A stretch of 58,628 nt of DNA from an uncultured SAR86 cluster bacterium. Its GTDB lineage: Bacteria; Pseudomonadota; Gammaproteobacteria; Magnimaribacterales; D2472. Position numbers and translations under genes: made by a program. The stretch's first letter is position 1. The number at the start of each line of letters is the position of its first letter. Positions 47,437 to 56,452 of this stretch are shown here, piece by piece. The notes beneath the pieces are model-generated. The model made no database searches and was not told the DNA's origin. It saw only the letters and a program-made list of their open reading frames with translations. The DNA lies in NCBI GenBank assembly GCA_905478035.1, contig CAJQGX010000014.1:1-58628 (forward strand), read 5' to 3'.

Positions 47437-48651
47437 ATGTCGAAAATGATAGTTCAAAAGTTTGGAGGTACGTCCGTAGGTTCAGAAGAACGAATAGCAT
47501 CTGTTGCTAAGATAATTCAACAAGCCTCTATTGATAACTCAGTGATTGTTGTAGTTTCTGCTATGAGTGGAGAAACTAATAGGCTAATCAAGTTAGCTAA
47601 AAGTTTTGGTGACAACCCTAGTAAAAGAGAATTCGATGCCTTGATATCAACAGGTGAAAAAGTTAGTGCAGCGCTTTTAGCAATGGCTCTTCATCAAATT
47701 GGTGTCAAAGCTAAATCATATACAGCATCACAAATTTCTATGAGAACTACTGATAGTTACTCTAAGGCTAAAATATTAGATGTTGATGGTAAAAAAATTC
47801 AGGATGCCCTAGATGAAGGCATTATACCAATCATTACAGGTTTCCAAGGTATCACAGAATCAGGAGATGTAACGACACTCGGAAGAGGGGGCTCAGATAC
47901 AACTGCCGTCGCAATTGCAGCTCAAATGAAAGCAGAAAGGTGCGATATTTATACTGATGTTGATGGAATCTATACAACCGATCCAAGGATAGTTAAAGAC
48001 GCTAAAAAATTGAATTCAATTACTATGGAAGAAATGCTTGAGATGGCAGGTCAGGGAGCTAAAGTAATTCAAATTAGAGCTGTTGAGTTTGCAAATAAAT
48101 ACAAAGTACCAGTCAGAGTTTTATCAAGTTTTGAACCTGGCGATGGTACTCTAATATCTCTTGAGGAGAAAAATATGGAAAATGGATTAGTATCGGGAAT
48201 AGCCTTTCAGAAAGATCAAATGAAATACACTTTGCATGGCGTGAGCGATACTCCTGGAATTGCATATTCTATCCTTGGACCATTGAGTGATGCCAATATA
48301 GAAGTTGATGTAATTGTTCAAAACATAAGTGTTGAAGGCAAGACTGATTTTACATTTACAGTTTCAAAAGAAGATGAGCATGCTACTTCACAGGTTATTA
48401 ATCAGATGAAAAACTCATTAGACTTTAGTGAAGTAATTATTGATTCAGAAATAGCTAAAGTATCATTAGTAGGTGTTGGAATGAGGACTCATGCTGGAAT
48501 AGCAAGTACAGCTTTCAAAGCTTTATCTGAAAATGATGTGAATATTCAAATGATTAGTACATCTGAGATAAAAATAACTATTGTAATTAATGAAAATGCT
48601 GTAGACACTGCTGTCAAGGCATTACACAAAGCATTTGAACTGGAGAAATAA
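47437..48651 (+). CDS. lysC: Aspartate kinase
   Basis: Phosphorylates aspartate, the entry to lysine, threonine, methionine and cell-wall diaminopimelate synthesis. The 404-residue monofunctional enzyme begins MIVQKFGGTSVGS, has GRGGSDTTAVAIA, the TDVDGIYTTDPR segment, and two C-terminal ACT domains (~265-400) that would bind inhibitory amino acids. No internal start giving a separate beta subunit was looked for beyond ACT placement. It is followed 2 bp later by dihydroorotase instead of csrA. Confidence 0.95.
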   Translation: MSKMIVQKFGGTSVGSEERIASVAKIIQQASIDNSVIVVVSAMSGETNRLIKLAKSFGDNPSKREFDALISTGEKVSAALLAMALHQIGVKAKSYTASQISMRTTDSYSKAKILDVDGKKIQDALDEGIIPIITGFQGITESGDVTTLGRGGSDTTAVAIAAQMKAERCDIYTDVDGIYTTDPRIVKDAKKLNSITMEEMLEMAGQGAKVIQIRAVEFANKYKVPVRVLSSFEPGDGTLISLEEKNMENGLVSGIAFQKDQMKYTLHGVSDTPGIAYSILGPLSDANIEVDVIVQNISVEGKTDFTFTVSKEDEHATSQVINQMKNSLDFSEVIIDSEIAKVSLVGVGMRTHAGIASTAFKALSENDVNIQMISTSEIKITIVINENAVDTAVKALHKAFELEK

Positions 48652-48653
48652 TA

Positions 48654-49988
48654 ATGTATGACTTGATACTTAAAAACTGCAATATCATCAATGAGGACTC
48701 AATATTTGAGTCTGATATAGCAATTAAAAATGACAGAATTGAATTAATAAATCCAGATATCCAAGCAGAGTCAAAAGAAGTAATTGATGTTGAAGGAAGA
48801 TATGTAATGCCTGGCTTAATTGATGATCAAGTACATTTTAGAGAACCAGGACTTACTCATAAAGGTGATATAGCCTCAGAATCATTTGCAGGATTAGCAG
48901 GGGGTGTCACAAGCTATTTTGAAATGCCTAACGTAAGCCCAGCTACAACAACTCTTGATAACCTAAATAAGAAATTTGAATTAGCAAGCCAAAGATCACT
49001 TTCAAATTATTCATTTCATCTAGGAGCTACTAATAGCAACATTGAAGAAATAAAAAATGTTGATATAAACAAAGCTGCAGGCTTAAAAGTATTTATGGGA
49101 GCATCTACTGGAGATATGCTTGTTGACAGTATAGATGCGCTTGAAGACATTTTTAAATATTCACCACTAAATATTGTGACTCATTGCGAAGATACTCCTA
49201 GGATTAGAGCAAATGAAAAATCATTTTTAGAAAAATATGGAGATAACTTATCTGCAAAACATCATCCTTATATTAGAGATGCAGAAAGCTGCTATCTTTC
49301 AAGTTCACTCGCAGTGAATTTAGCTAAAAAGCATTCATCAGACTTACATGTATTTCATCTTACAACTGAAAAAGAAATGAGTTTATTTACAAGTGGAGAT
49401 ATTGATAATAAAAAAATAACAGCAGAAGTTTGTGTTCATCATCTTTATTTTAATAATTCTGACTATGAAAGACTTGGAAACCAGATTAAATGTAATCCAT
49501 CTATAAAAGAGGAATCAGACAGAAGTGCTCTGGTAGATGCCGTTAATTCAGATAAAATTGATATCATCGCAACCGATCATGCTCCGCATACTTGGGATGA
49601 AAAAAACATGAAATATGTTGATGCGCCAGCAGGATTACCTTTAATTCAACACTCACTTCAAATTCTTTTAGATTTCTATCATGATGGTATCTTTACACTC
49701 GAACAGATTGTAAGAAAAACAAGTCATAACACTGCAACCAGATTTCAAATTAAAGACAGAGGATTTATTAGAGAAGGTTACTATGCAGATATAGCAATCA
49801 TTGATATCAAGAAGCCTTATACCGTAGACCAATCAAATATTTTATATAAATGTGGCTGGTCACCTTTTTTAAATAAGACTTTTAAGTCATCAGTTTTTAT
49901 GACTATCATTAATGGTAATATTGCTTTTAAAGATGGACAGGTAAACCAAAACCTTCCTTTTGGTTCTCAAATTGAATTTAATAGATAA
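48654..49988 (+). CDS. pyrC: Dihydroorotase (Bacteroidota-type motif)
   Basis: Cyclises carbamoyl-aspartate to dihydroorotate, supplying PyrD (2.3 kb). The 444-residue amidohydrolase has a metal-site motif DDQVHFREPG (57-66), where the usual first His of HxH is Gln59; GLKVFMGASTGDML gives the likely carboxylated Lys145, with THCED, FHLTTEKE and ATDHAPH further on. The DDQVHFREPG version is, to my knowledge, characteristic of Bacteroidota dihydroorotases, so transfer is plausible. It occupies the place of csrA between lysC and tRNA-Ser. Confidence 0.88.
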   Translation: MYDLILKNCNIINEDSIFESDIAIKNDRIELINPDIQAESKEVIDVEGRYVMPGLIDDQVHFREPGLTHKGDIASESFAGLAGGVTSYFEMPNVSPATTTLDNLNKKFELASQRSLSNYSFHLGATNSNIEEIKNVDINKAAGLKVFMGASTGDMLVDSIDALEDIFKYSPLNIVTHCEDTPRIRANEKSFLEKYGDNLSAKHHPYIRDAESCYLSSSLAVNLAKKHSSDLHVFHLTTEKEMSLFTSGDIDNKKITAEVCVHHLYFNNSDYERLGNQIKCNPSIKEESDRSALVDAVNSDKIDIIATDHAPHTWDEKNMKYVDAPAGLPLIQHSLQILLDFYHDGIFTLEQIVRKTSHNTATRFQIKDRGFIREGYYADIAIIDIKKPYTVDQSNILYKCGWSPFLNKTFKSSVFMTIINGNIAFKDGQVNQNLPFGSQIEFNR

Positions 49989-50018
49989 TTAGGTAGTTTT
50001 TTTATATCAGCAAAGGGT

Positions 50019-50024
50019 TATAAT
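50019..50024 (+). promoter_or_regulatory. Candidate -10 element of tRNA-Ser
   Basis: TATAAT lies 14 nt upstream of the tRNA 5' end in the 50-bp gap after the dihydroorotase gene. No strong -35 is evident at 16-18 bp spacing, so strength is uncertain. Confidence 0.45.
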
Positions 50025-50038
50025 CCTTCATCAATTTC

Positions 50039-50128
50039 GGAGAGTTGGCTGAGTGGTCGAAAGCGCCTCCCTGCTAAGGAGGTATATGGGTAACTGTATC
50101 GAGGGTTCGAATCCCTCACTCTCCGCCA
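50039..50128 (+). tRNA. tRNA-Ser(GCT)
   Basis: A 90-nt class II tRNA with acceptor arms GGAGAGT/ACTCTCC, discriminator G, encoded CCA, anticodon stem CCTCC/GGAGG around CTGCTAA (anticodon GCT, reading AGC/AGU), a long variable arm and TTCGAAT in the T loop. Its position after alaS-lysC is conserved in gammaproteobacteria. Confidence 0.97.
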
Positions 50129-50155
50129 CATAGCTTTATAATCCAGTTTTTTATT

Positions 50156-53100
50156 CTACTCATCAGCCATTGCTAATAAAGTTGTATTTCCTCCAGAGGC
50201 AGTTGTATTGATTGATACTGATTTTTCTAAAACAAATCTTTGCATCAACAAAGGACCATTTGTTTCAATAATTAATGGTAAAAGGGGGCCATCACGCTGC
50301 GACAGTTTTCTATCCAACCAAAGCAGAAGAACATCAGGAACACTCACAGCTACCCCATTCAAATGTTCTGCTAACAAACAATCTTGGAGATATTCCGCAC
50401 TATTTATTGGAATTCGCTGATATATATTTCCTAGATTGGAATCATTAATATAACTAGTGAAATCAAAAATAGAATCGCTAATATGAATAACAGAATTACC
50501 TGATAACAAAGCTGCTATAACTTGTCTTAAAGAATTTATAAAATTTTCCTCGCCTTGGTGAATGCAAAGCATAGTCCCTCTTTCTTTCAAAATTAGTTGA
50601 TTTAACTCACCAGTAGGTCCTAAAAGCGTTCTTGGCTCAAACTGAGTCTTAATAACCTCTTCCATCATGATATTTATTTGTTGACTTAGATTCTTTGGAA
50701 GATCCAAAGAATAGTCCCTTAGTATCAAGTTAACAAAATTCTTAAGCTGATCTACTCTTTGAGTTATTAGGTTATGAAGGGGAGCATGAGCCTTATTTAG
50801 CAATTGAGGTAATGATGTATGTATTATTTCTTCTGATAAAGGATTTAAAAAATTAAAGTTAAGATCTTTAGGTGATGTTTGTAGATCACTATTATTTTTT
50901 TGTTTTGATAGCCTATAAACATAAGAGGGGCCTCCAGCCTTAGGCCCTGTTCCTGAAAGACCATGTCCACCAAAAGGTTGAACACCCACGACGGCACCTA
51001 TGGTATTTCGGTTTACATAAATATTGCCAGCATTTACTGTATTAATAACTTTTTCAGAGGTAGTTTGAACACGCGAATGAACTCCAGATGTTAGGCCAAA
51101 ACCAGTGCTATTTATATCAGCAAGGGCTTGTTCTAAATTATCTGCTTTATAACGCACAATATGAACAACAGGACCAAAAACCTCTTGGTTTAACAGATGA
51201 ATGCTATCAATTTCATAAAGACGAGGTGCAAAAAAAGTTCCATTAGCACATTCCTCAGAAAGCTGACACTTATACAAAAGCTTGCCATTACTTTCCATAA
51301 ATTCACTATGCATTTGAAGAGCTGATAAAGCTTTTTGATCTATTACCGGGCCAACATCTGTTCGAAGATATGCCGGATCACCAACTTGAAGTTCCTGCAT
51401 GCCGCCAATAATCATTTCAATGATTTCGTCCGCAACTTCTTCTTGTAAAAATAAAACCCTTAGAGCTGAACATCTTTGGCCTGCACTCTGAAAGCCAGAT
51501 GAAATGACATCATCTACAACTTGTTCTGGAAGGGCAGTTGAATCAACGATTAAACAATTTTGACCACCAGTTTCAGCAATTAATGGAATACGGGGTCCAG
51601 AGCGCTCAGCAAGCTTTTGTGATATCCATTTACCAACACCAGTTGAGCCAGTAAACATAACCGCCGTTATTCTTTCATCTGGTAACAAATTTTCACCCAC
51701 TACACTGCCAGGTGTAAGGATGAGCTGAACTACGTCTTTTGGAAAACCACACTCCATCATTAGTTCAATAGCTCTAGATGCAATCAAGCAAGTGGAATCA
51801 GCAGGTTTAGCTAGAACAGTATTTCCTGCGGCCAAGGCAGCTGTAATTTGTCCTATAAAAATTGCCAGTGGAAAGTTCCATGGACTTATACAAAGTACAA
51901 CCCCTCTGGAATCTAATTCACCATCCTTTTCCCACTTGGGATGTGAATTAAAAACTTTAAGACCTTGATTTGCATAGTATCGACAAAAATCAACAGCCTC
52001 ACGCACTTCAGCAACACCATCAGCCGCAACCTTTCCAGCCTCTTTTGAACATAAAGCCATAAGTTCATCTATATGTTCTTCAAGCTTATCCCCAAGGCGC
52101 TCTAAACATATTGATCTCTCCTTTATAGAAGTCGATGACCAATTTTTGAAAGCCAAACTTGCTTTATCTAATTTAGTCTCTAATTGTTGTTCAGAAGTAC
52201 GAGGAACAAACCCTAAAATATCTCTTACATCAGAAGGGTTTCTTGAGGCTATAGAATTATTTGGAGTAGCTATGTCACGTTTTATATGATCTTTTTGCCA
52301 AGCTAACATTCTATTGGATAATTGCTGCAGGCGAGGAATATGAGTTAAATCTATTCCCAATGAATTGTCTCTTTCTTCACCATATATATTAATTGGAAGC
52401 ACTATATTTGGATTAGCTACCTTCGACCAATTTTTAACTTTCTCAACAGGGTCCTCTACAAGTTCAGTTATAGAAATGTTGTCATCTACAATATTATTAA
52501 CAAAAGAGGAGTTAGCACCATTTTCTAATAAACGTCTTACCAGATATGCCAGCAAGCTTTTGTGTTCACCTACCGGCGCATAAATACGAACAGGTATATT
52601 ATCAATTGCCATAATTTCATCATATAAACCTTCACCCATTCCATGTAAGCGCTGAAATTCAAATCCACTTAAATTTTCTCCAGATCGTTCTAATATATAT
52701 GCAACAGAATAAGCATTATGGGTGGCAAACTGGGGATATATAATGTCTCTGTTATCAAGTAACAAGCCAGCACAGGCTTGATAATTTACATCAGTAGAAG
52801 CCTTTCGAGTGAAAACTGGGTAACCATCTAAACCATCAACTTGAGCAATTTTTATTTCACTATCCCAATAGGCGCCTTTAACAAGTCGCACCATTAATTT
52901 TTTATTATTATCACGACTTAATTTTATTAACCAATTTAATACATGCAATGCTCGTTTTTGATAGGCCTGGACTACAACACCAAAACCATCCCAATTGTCT
53001 AGATCAGGATCTGTAAAAATGGCCTCAATGATATCAAGAGAAATATCAAGTCGATCTGCTTCTTCTGCATCAATTGTAAAACTAAGATTGCGCTCTTTTG

Positions 53101-53941
53101 CCATGAGTGCTAAATTTTTTAGACGGCCAACTAACTCATCCATTAAGCGCTCGCTTTTAATAAATTCATAACGAGGATGAATAGCAGAAAGTTTCACAGA
53201 TATTCCAGCACCATCATAAACATTTTGGCCCTTAGATGATTTACCAATATGTTTAATAGCTTTTTTATAAGCATCAAAATATAAATCTGCATCTTTCATT
53301 GATCTAGCAGCCTCACCCAGCATATCAAAAGAATAACGATAGCCTGAAACCTCTTGTTTTTTTGCACGCTTACTTGCTTCATTAATAGTTCTACCTAAAA
53401 CAAACTGGGTACCCATTATTCCCATTGCCTGACGCATAGCTTGTCTGATAATAGGCTCTCCTAATTTACCAATAGATTTTTTTAAGCTATTGATATAAAT
53501 TTCTTTATCTTCTTTATTAAAGCTGACGACTTCGCCTGAAAGGAGTAAGCCCCAAGATGAGGCGTTAACAAAAAATGAATCACTGTTACCTATATGAGAT
53601 GACCAGTTGCCTGTAAGAAGCTTGTCACGAATAAGTCGATCTGCTGTGGTGCTATCTGGAACTCTTAATAAAGCCTCAGCCAAGCACATAAGAACAATAC
53701 CTTCATCTGTAGATAGGGCATACTGATTTAAAAGATTTTGAATATTGCCACTCTTTTGAGCTGTTTTTCTTACTTGTTCTGCAAGTTCGACTGCCTTTTT
53801 ATTAACCTTAATTTGAGAATTGTTACTTAATTGAGCTATAGGCAGTAACTCATTAATGACTTGTTCTTCTTCGGCACGATAATATTTACGTATAGTATCT
53901 CGCAATTCATTGTTGTCATTTGTAATTTTATGTAAAAGCAT
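50156..53941 (-). CDS. putA: PutA: proline dehydrogenase and P5C dehydrogenase
   Basis: Oxidises proline to P5C (FAD, electrons to quinone), then glutamate semialdehyde to glutamate (NAD). The 1261 residues hold a proline-dehydrogenase barrel (~170-470; VKLSAIHPRYE, DAEEADRLDIS, YAPVGEHKSLLAYLVRRL), an aldehyde dehydrogenase domain (~555-1005; ETGGQN and catalytic Cys in AGQRCSA) and a C-terminal ALDH-like domain (~1030-1261). It lacks the ~50-residue ribbon-helix-helix repressor domain of E. coli PutA. Arg is often CGN, unlike the AGA-rich neighbours. A divergent Lrp-type gene is the likely regulator. Confidence 0.95.
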   Translation of the reverse strand: MLLHKITNDNNELRDTIRKYYRAEEEQVINELLPIAQLSNNSQIKVNKKAVELAEQVRKTAQKSGNIQNLLNQYALSTDEGIVLMCLAEALLRVPDSTTADRLIRDKLLTGNWSSHIGNSDSFFVNASSWGLLLSGEVVSFNKEDKEIYINSLKKSIGKLGEPIIRQAMRQAMGIMGTQFVLGRTINEASKRAKKQEVSGYRYSFDMLGEAARSMKDADLYFDAYKKAIKHIGKSSKGQNVYDGAGISVKLSAIHPRYEFIKSERLMDELVGRLKNLALMAKERNLSFTIDAEEADRLDISLDIIEAIFTDPDLDNWDGFGVVVQAYQKRALHVLNWLIKLSRDNNKKLMVRLVKGAYWDSEIKIAQVDGLDGYPVFTRKASTDVNYQACAGLLLDNRDIIYPQFATHNAYSVAYILERSGENLSGFEFQRLHGMGEGLYDEIMAIDNIPVRIYAPVGEHKSLLAYLVRRLLENGANSSFVNNIVDDNISITELVEDPVEKVKNWSKVANPNIVLPINIYGEERDNSLGIDLTHIPRLQQLSNRMLAWQKDHIKRDIATPNNSIASRNPSDVRDILGFVPRTSEQQLETKLDKASLAFKNWSSTSIKERSICLERLGDKLEEHIDELMALCSKEAGKVAADGVAEVREAVDFCRYYANQGLKVFNSHPKWEKDGELDSRGVVLCISPWNFPLAIFIGQITAALAAGNTVLAKPADSTCLIASRAIELMMECGFPKDVVQLILTPGSVVGENLLPDERITAVMFTGSTGVGKWISQKLAERSGPRIPLIAETGGQNCLIVDSTALPEQVVDDVISSGFQSAGQRCSALRVLFLQEEVADEIIEMIIGGMQELQVGDPAYLRTDVGPVIDQKALSALQMHSEFMESNGKLLYKCQLSEECANGTFFAPRLYEIDSIHLLNQEVFGPVVHIVRYKADNLEQALADINSTGFGLTSGVHSRVQTTSEKVINTVNAGNIYVNRNTIGAVVGVQPFGGHGLSGTGPKAGGPSYVYRLSKQKNNSDLQTSPKDLNFNFLNPLSEEIIHTSLPQLLNKAHAPLHNLITQRVDQLKNFVNLILRDYSLDLPKNLSQQINIMMEEVIKTQFEPRTLLGPTGELNQLILKERGTMLCIHQGEENFINSLRQVIAALLSGNSVIHISDSIFDFTSYINDSNLGNIYQRIPINSAEYLQDCLLAEHLNGVAVSVPDVLLLWLDRKLSQRDGPLLPLIIETNGPLLMQRFVLEKSVSINTTASGGNTTLLAMADE

Positions 53942-54135
53942 AGTTTTTTAAATATAAAATATTGTAAAATTTTAAAAAAAATCTTAAGGTATTTGTTACT
54001 GTAATATAAAGATTTAGCATTATTTTATATGGATTAAGTACTATTTAACCAAATTTATGATTGTTATATGCCTATATTTAAAGATTAATATGCTTATAAT
54101 ATGTTAATAAATTTTAAAGCTAAATATGAGGCTCC
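53942..54135. promoter_or_regulatory. Divergent putA / lrp-type promoter region
   Basis: The longest intergenic stretch of the window, very AT-rich. For putA, TATATT (53956-53951, minus strand) lies 9 nt from its ATG. For the regulator, TATAAT (54095-54100) is followed by GAGG (54128-54131), 4 nt before ATG 54136. No clear palindromic operator was found by eye, though short A/T-rich repeats would suit Lrp-type binding. Confidence 0.5.
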
Positions 54136-54621
54136 ATGATTATGACTATTGATAAAAAAACTTTAGATAGAACTGATATCAAGATTCTTGATATATTGCA
54201 GCGTAATGGAAAAATTTCTAATGTAGATCTTGCAGCTCAAGTTCATTTAAGTCCTTCACCTTGTCTAGAAAGAGTAAGAAGTCTTGAAAAATATGGATAT
54301 ATCAAAGAGTATGTAGCTCACCTAAATCCTGAATTACTAGATGCTGAATTAGTAGCCTATATTGAAGTTTCTTTAAAGCGAACTGCTACCAAAAATTTAG
54401 ATGACTTTAATAAACGAATGCTCAAGCTAGATGAAGTTGTAGAATGCGCCATGGTTGCAGGAGGTTTTGATTATCTTATAAAAATTAGAACTGAGAGCAT
54501 GCAAAGCTATCGAAGTTTTTTGGGAGAGAAATTAGCTGCTATTGAAGGTATAGCCCAAACTCATACCTATGCTGTAATGGAGGAAGTAAAATCTACACAT
54601 CTCATACCAGTAGAAAAATAA
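54136..54621 (+). CDS. Lrp/AsnC-family transcriptional regulator
   Basis: A 161-residue feast/famine regulator: N-terminal winged helix (~8-65; DRTDIKILDILQRNGKISNVDLA, LSPSPCLERVRSLEKYGYI) and a C-terminal RAM ligand domain (~70-155; VVECAMVAGGFDYLIKI). It is very close to classical Lrp in pattern. Its position divergent from putA, like PutR/BkdR-type arrangements, points to local control of proline/ornithine catabolism, though a global role is possible. ATG 54136 follows GAGG; Met at 54142 is an alternative. Confidence 0.9.
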   Translation: MIMTIDKKTLDRTDIKILDILQRNGKISNVDLAAQVHLSPSPCLERVRSLEKYGYIKEYVAHLNPELLDAELVAYIEVSLKRTATKNLDDFNKRMLKLDEVVECAMVAGGFDYLIKIRTESMQSYRSFLGEKLAAIEGIAQTHTYAVMEEVKSTHLIPVEK

Positions 54622-54647
54622 ATATAGGTATTTAATCATCATTTAAA

Positions 54648-54653
54648 TATAAT
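54648..54653 (+). promoter_or_regulatory. Candidate -10 element of the MTHFR-like gene
   Basis: A perfect TATAAT ends 5 nt before ATG 54659 in the 37-bp gap after the regulator gene. Transcription from it would begin at or next to the start codon. No Shine-Dalgarno sequence is present. Confidence 0.5.
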
Positions 54654-54658
54654 AAGTT

Positions 54659-55513
54659 ATGTCTGAAACCCTAATAAGCAAATTTCTAGATGGATACTCT
54701 ATCGAAGTAACCCCAAGAGCTGCATTAAAAATTGATAATTTTGCTGATGTCTTGCCAAAAGGTACTAGAGTTTATGTTGCTCATATAGAAGGCACTCCAA
54801 TTGATGAGATGGTATCAACTGCAAAAAAAATATGTGATGATGGCTTTGTTGTCATGCCTCATTTCCCGGCTAGAATCATCAAAAACTCAAACATTCTTAG
54901 TGAATGGATAAAAAGATACTCAAATGAAGCCAATGTAGATCAAGCTCTTTTAATAGCTGGTGGAGCAAATGCACCCTATGGAGATTTTGATTCATCAATA
55001 CAGCTAATTGAAACAGGCTTGTTTGATAAGCATGGATTTAAAAGAATTCATGTTGCAGGTCATCCAGAAGGAAATAAGGACATAGACCCTGACGGCTCTC
55101 AAAAAAATGTTTCAGAAGCACTATCTTGGAAAAATAAGTTTTCCAATAGAACAAACGCTCATGTTGCACTTGCTACACAGTTTTGTTTTGAGTCTGGCCC
55201 AGTTATAAAATGGGCAAATGAAATTAAAGAAAAGGGTATTGATATTCCAGTACATATTGGAATTGCTGGACCAGCTAAACTACAAACATTAATTAAATAT
55301 TCAATTGAATGTGGTGTTGGTGCTTCGATAAAGGTGTTACAAAAAAGAGCAAAAGATATTACAAAATTATTGAAACCATATACGCCTGAATCTATTCTTA
55401 GCGAATTAGCTATATATAAAAATACCAATCCAAATTTTAATATTGAACAGGTGCATTTTTTTCCCCTAGGCGGAATAAAGCAAGTAACAGAATTTGTTAA
55501 AGAAAATTCTTAG
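54659..55513 (+). CDS. Divergent methylenetetrahydrofolate-reductase-like protein
   Basis: Folate C1 enzyme candidate of 284 residues. MTHFR-superfamily marks are Glu16 in SIEVTPR (position of the catalytic Glu in FEFFPP), PHFPARI, HVAGHPEGN and Gln174 in ATQFCFE. The usual RGD segment, whose Asp tunes the flavin, reads AGG (100-102) followed by ANAPYGD, so that Asp is missing. This is therefore not a standard MetF. It lies between an Lrp regulator and the ctlX/rocD pair, suggesting handling of C1 units from an amino acid or methylated compound, which is inference. It converges with ctlX, overlapping by 4 bp. Confidence 0.75.
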   Translation: MSETLISKFLDGYSIEVTPRAALKIDNFADVLPKGTRVYVAHIEGTPIDEMVSTAKKICDDGFVVMPHFPARIIKNSNILSEWIKRYSNEANVDQALLIAGGANAPYGDFDSSIQLIETGLFDKHGFKRIHVAGHPEGNKDIDPDGSQKNVSEALSWKNKFSNRTNAHVALATQFCFESGPVIKWANEIKEKGIDIPVHIGIAGPAKLQTLIKYSIECGVGASIKVLQKRAKDITKLLKPYTPESILSELAIYKNTNPNFNIEQVHFFPLGGIKQVTEFVKENS

Positions 55514-56406
55514 AAAAGTTCAGACAACATACATCTTGCAGAGCCACCACCATATTTTTCTATAGTTGGTAAATCTGAATGAATAATTTTTTTATAGAAA
55601 CCATTTAGTATCTTCAGTTGTTTTTCATTTAGAGCAGCAAAAGCCCGCGATGACATTATTAAGTATAAATTTCCTTCTTTATCTTTTGCCTCTAATGCAT
55701 TACCGCAAAAATCTAAAATTTGCTCTTTAGAAATTTCTAATACAGCATGATATTTGCTAACTTTCTCTTTTATAAAGTCTCTATATTCTGGTTTAATCAC
55801 CTCATAACAGACTCCTATTACATCTGTACCAACAAACATAAAAACATCAGTATGATATATAGGCGCACCTGTATGACTTTCTGTTTCAACTATAACTAAC
55901 TCATATTCGTTATCTTCACACCATGAAATCAGTAAATCTCTATTAGTTCTTGGTGACAAGCCTGAGTAAATAATTTTATTCACTCTATCAAAAACCATGC
56001 TACTGGTACCTTCTAGAAAGACATTAGCATTCTCGTAAGAGGAATAGTCTTTGGTAAGTTCATAGGTTTTACAAAGTTCAGAGATCATATCGGGAGTTTT
56101 TTCAGTCCTTCTATTTGGAGCTAACATGCTAAAAATCTGCATTGTTTTATCTTCAAATGTAGTAAACCAATTTGGGAATATATGATCTGGACATTCTTTG
56201 CTTCCTTCAAATGATGTAATTTGAATACCATTACTCTCAAGCTTTCCTTTAAAGTCATTAAATTCTTTAATAGCTTTAATAGTTATGATTTTAATATCTT
56301 CACTTTCGCTCTCAACTTGGTAGTGATTAGATTCAGTTGTCTGAGCATTTTTATAAAATATTGCAGGCTTGATCATTAAAATATGATTTGTAGATTGACC
56401 GCTCAT
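55510..56406 (-). CDS. ctlX: CtlX-type citrulline/arginine amidinohydrolase
   Basis: Member of the arginine-deiminase / guanidino-group-modifying superfamily. The 298 residues show NVFLEGTSSMVFDR, SGLSPRTN, the His-containing PIYHTDVFMFVG and the active-site Cys292 in GGGSARCML. In Francisella the CtlX homologue degrades citrulline, releasing ornithine; arginine or methylated arginine are other possible substrates. Divergent rocD (46 bp away) would use ornithine. Family call is firm, substrate is inferred. Confidence 0.85.
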   Translation of the reverse strand: MSGQSTNHILMIKPAIFYKNAQTTESNHYQVESESEDIKIITIKAIKEFNDFKGKLESNGIQITSFEGSKECPDHIFPNWFTTFEDKTMQIFSMLAPNRRTEKTPDMISELCKTYELTKDYSSYENANVFLEGTSSMVFDRVNKIIYSGLSPRTNRDLLISWCEDNEYELVIVETESHTGAPIYHTDVFMFVGTDVIGVCYEVIKPEYRDFIKEKVSKYHAVLEISKEQILDFCGNALEAKDKEGNLYLIMSSRAFAALNEKQLKILNGFYKKIIHSDLPTIEKYGGGSARCMLSELF

Positions 56407-56452
56407 AGAATATTACCTAGAGGTTATTCATTAATGCGCATAGAATACACCT

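Noticed and set aside
48822..48851. Dihydroorotase inactive because the first metal His is Gln59
   Set aside because: The DDQVHFREPG form is, to my knowledge, normal for Bacteroidota enzymes, and the other metal and lysine motifs are intact.
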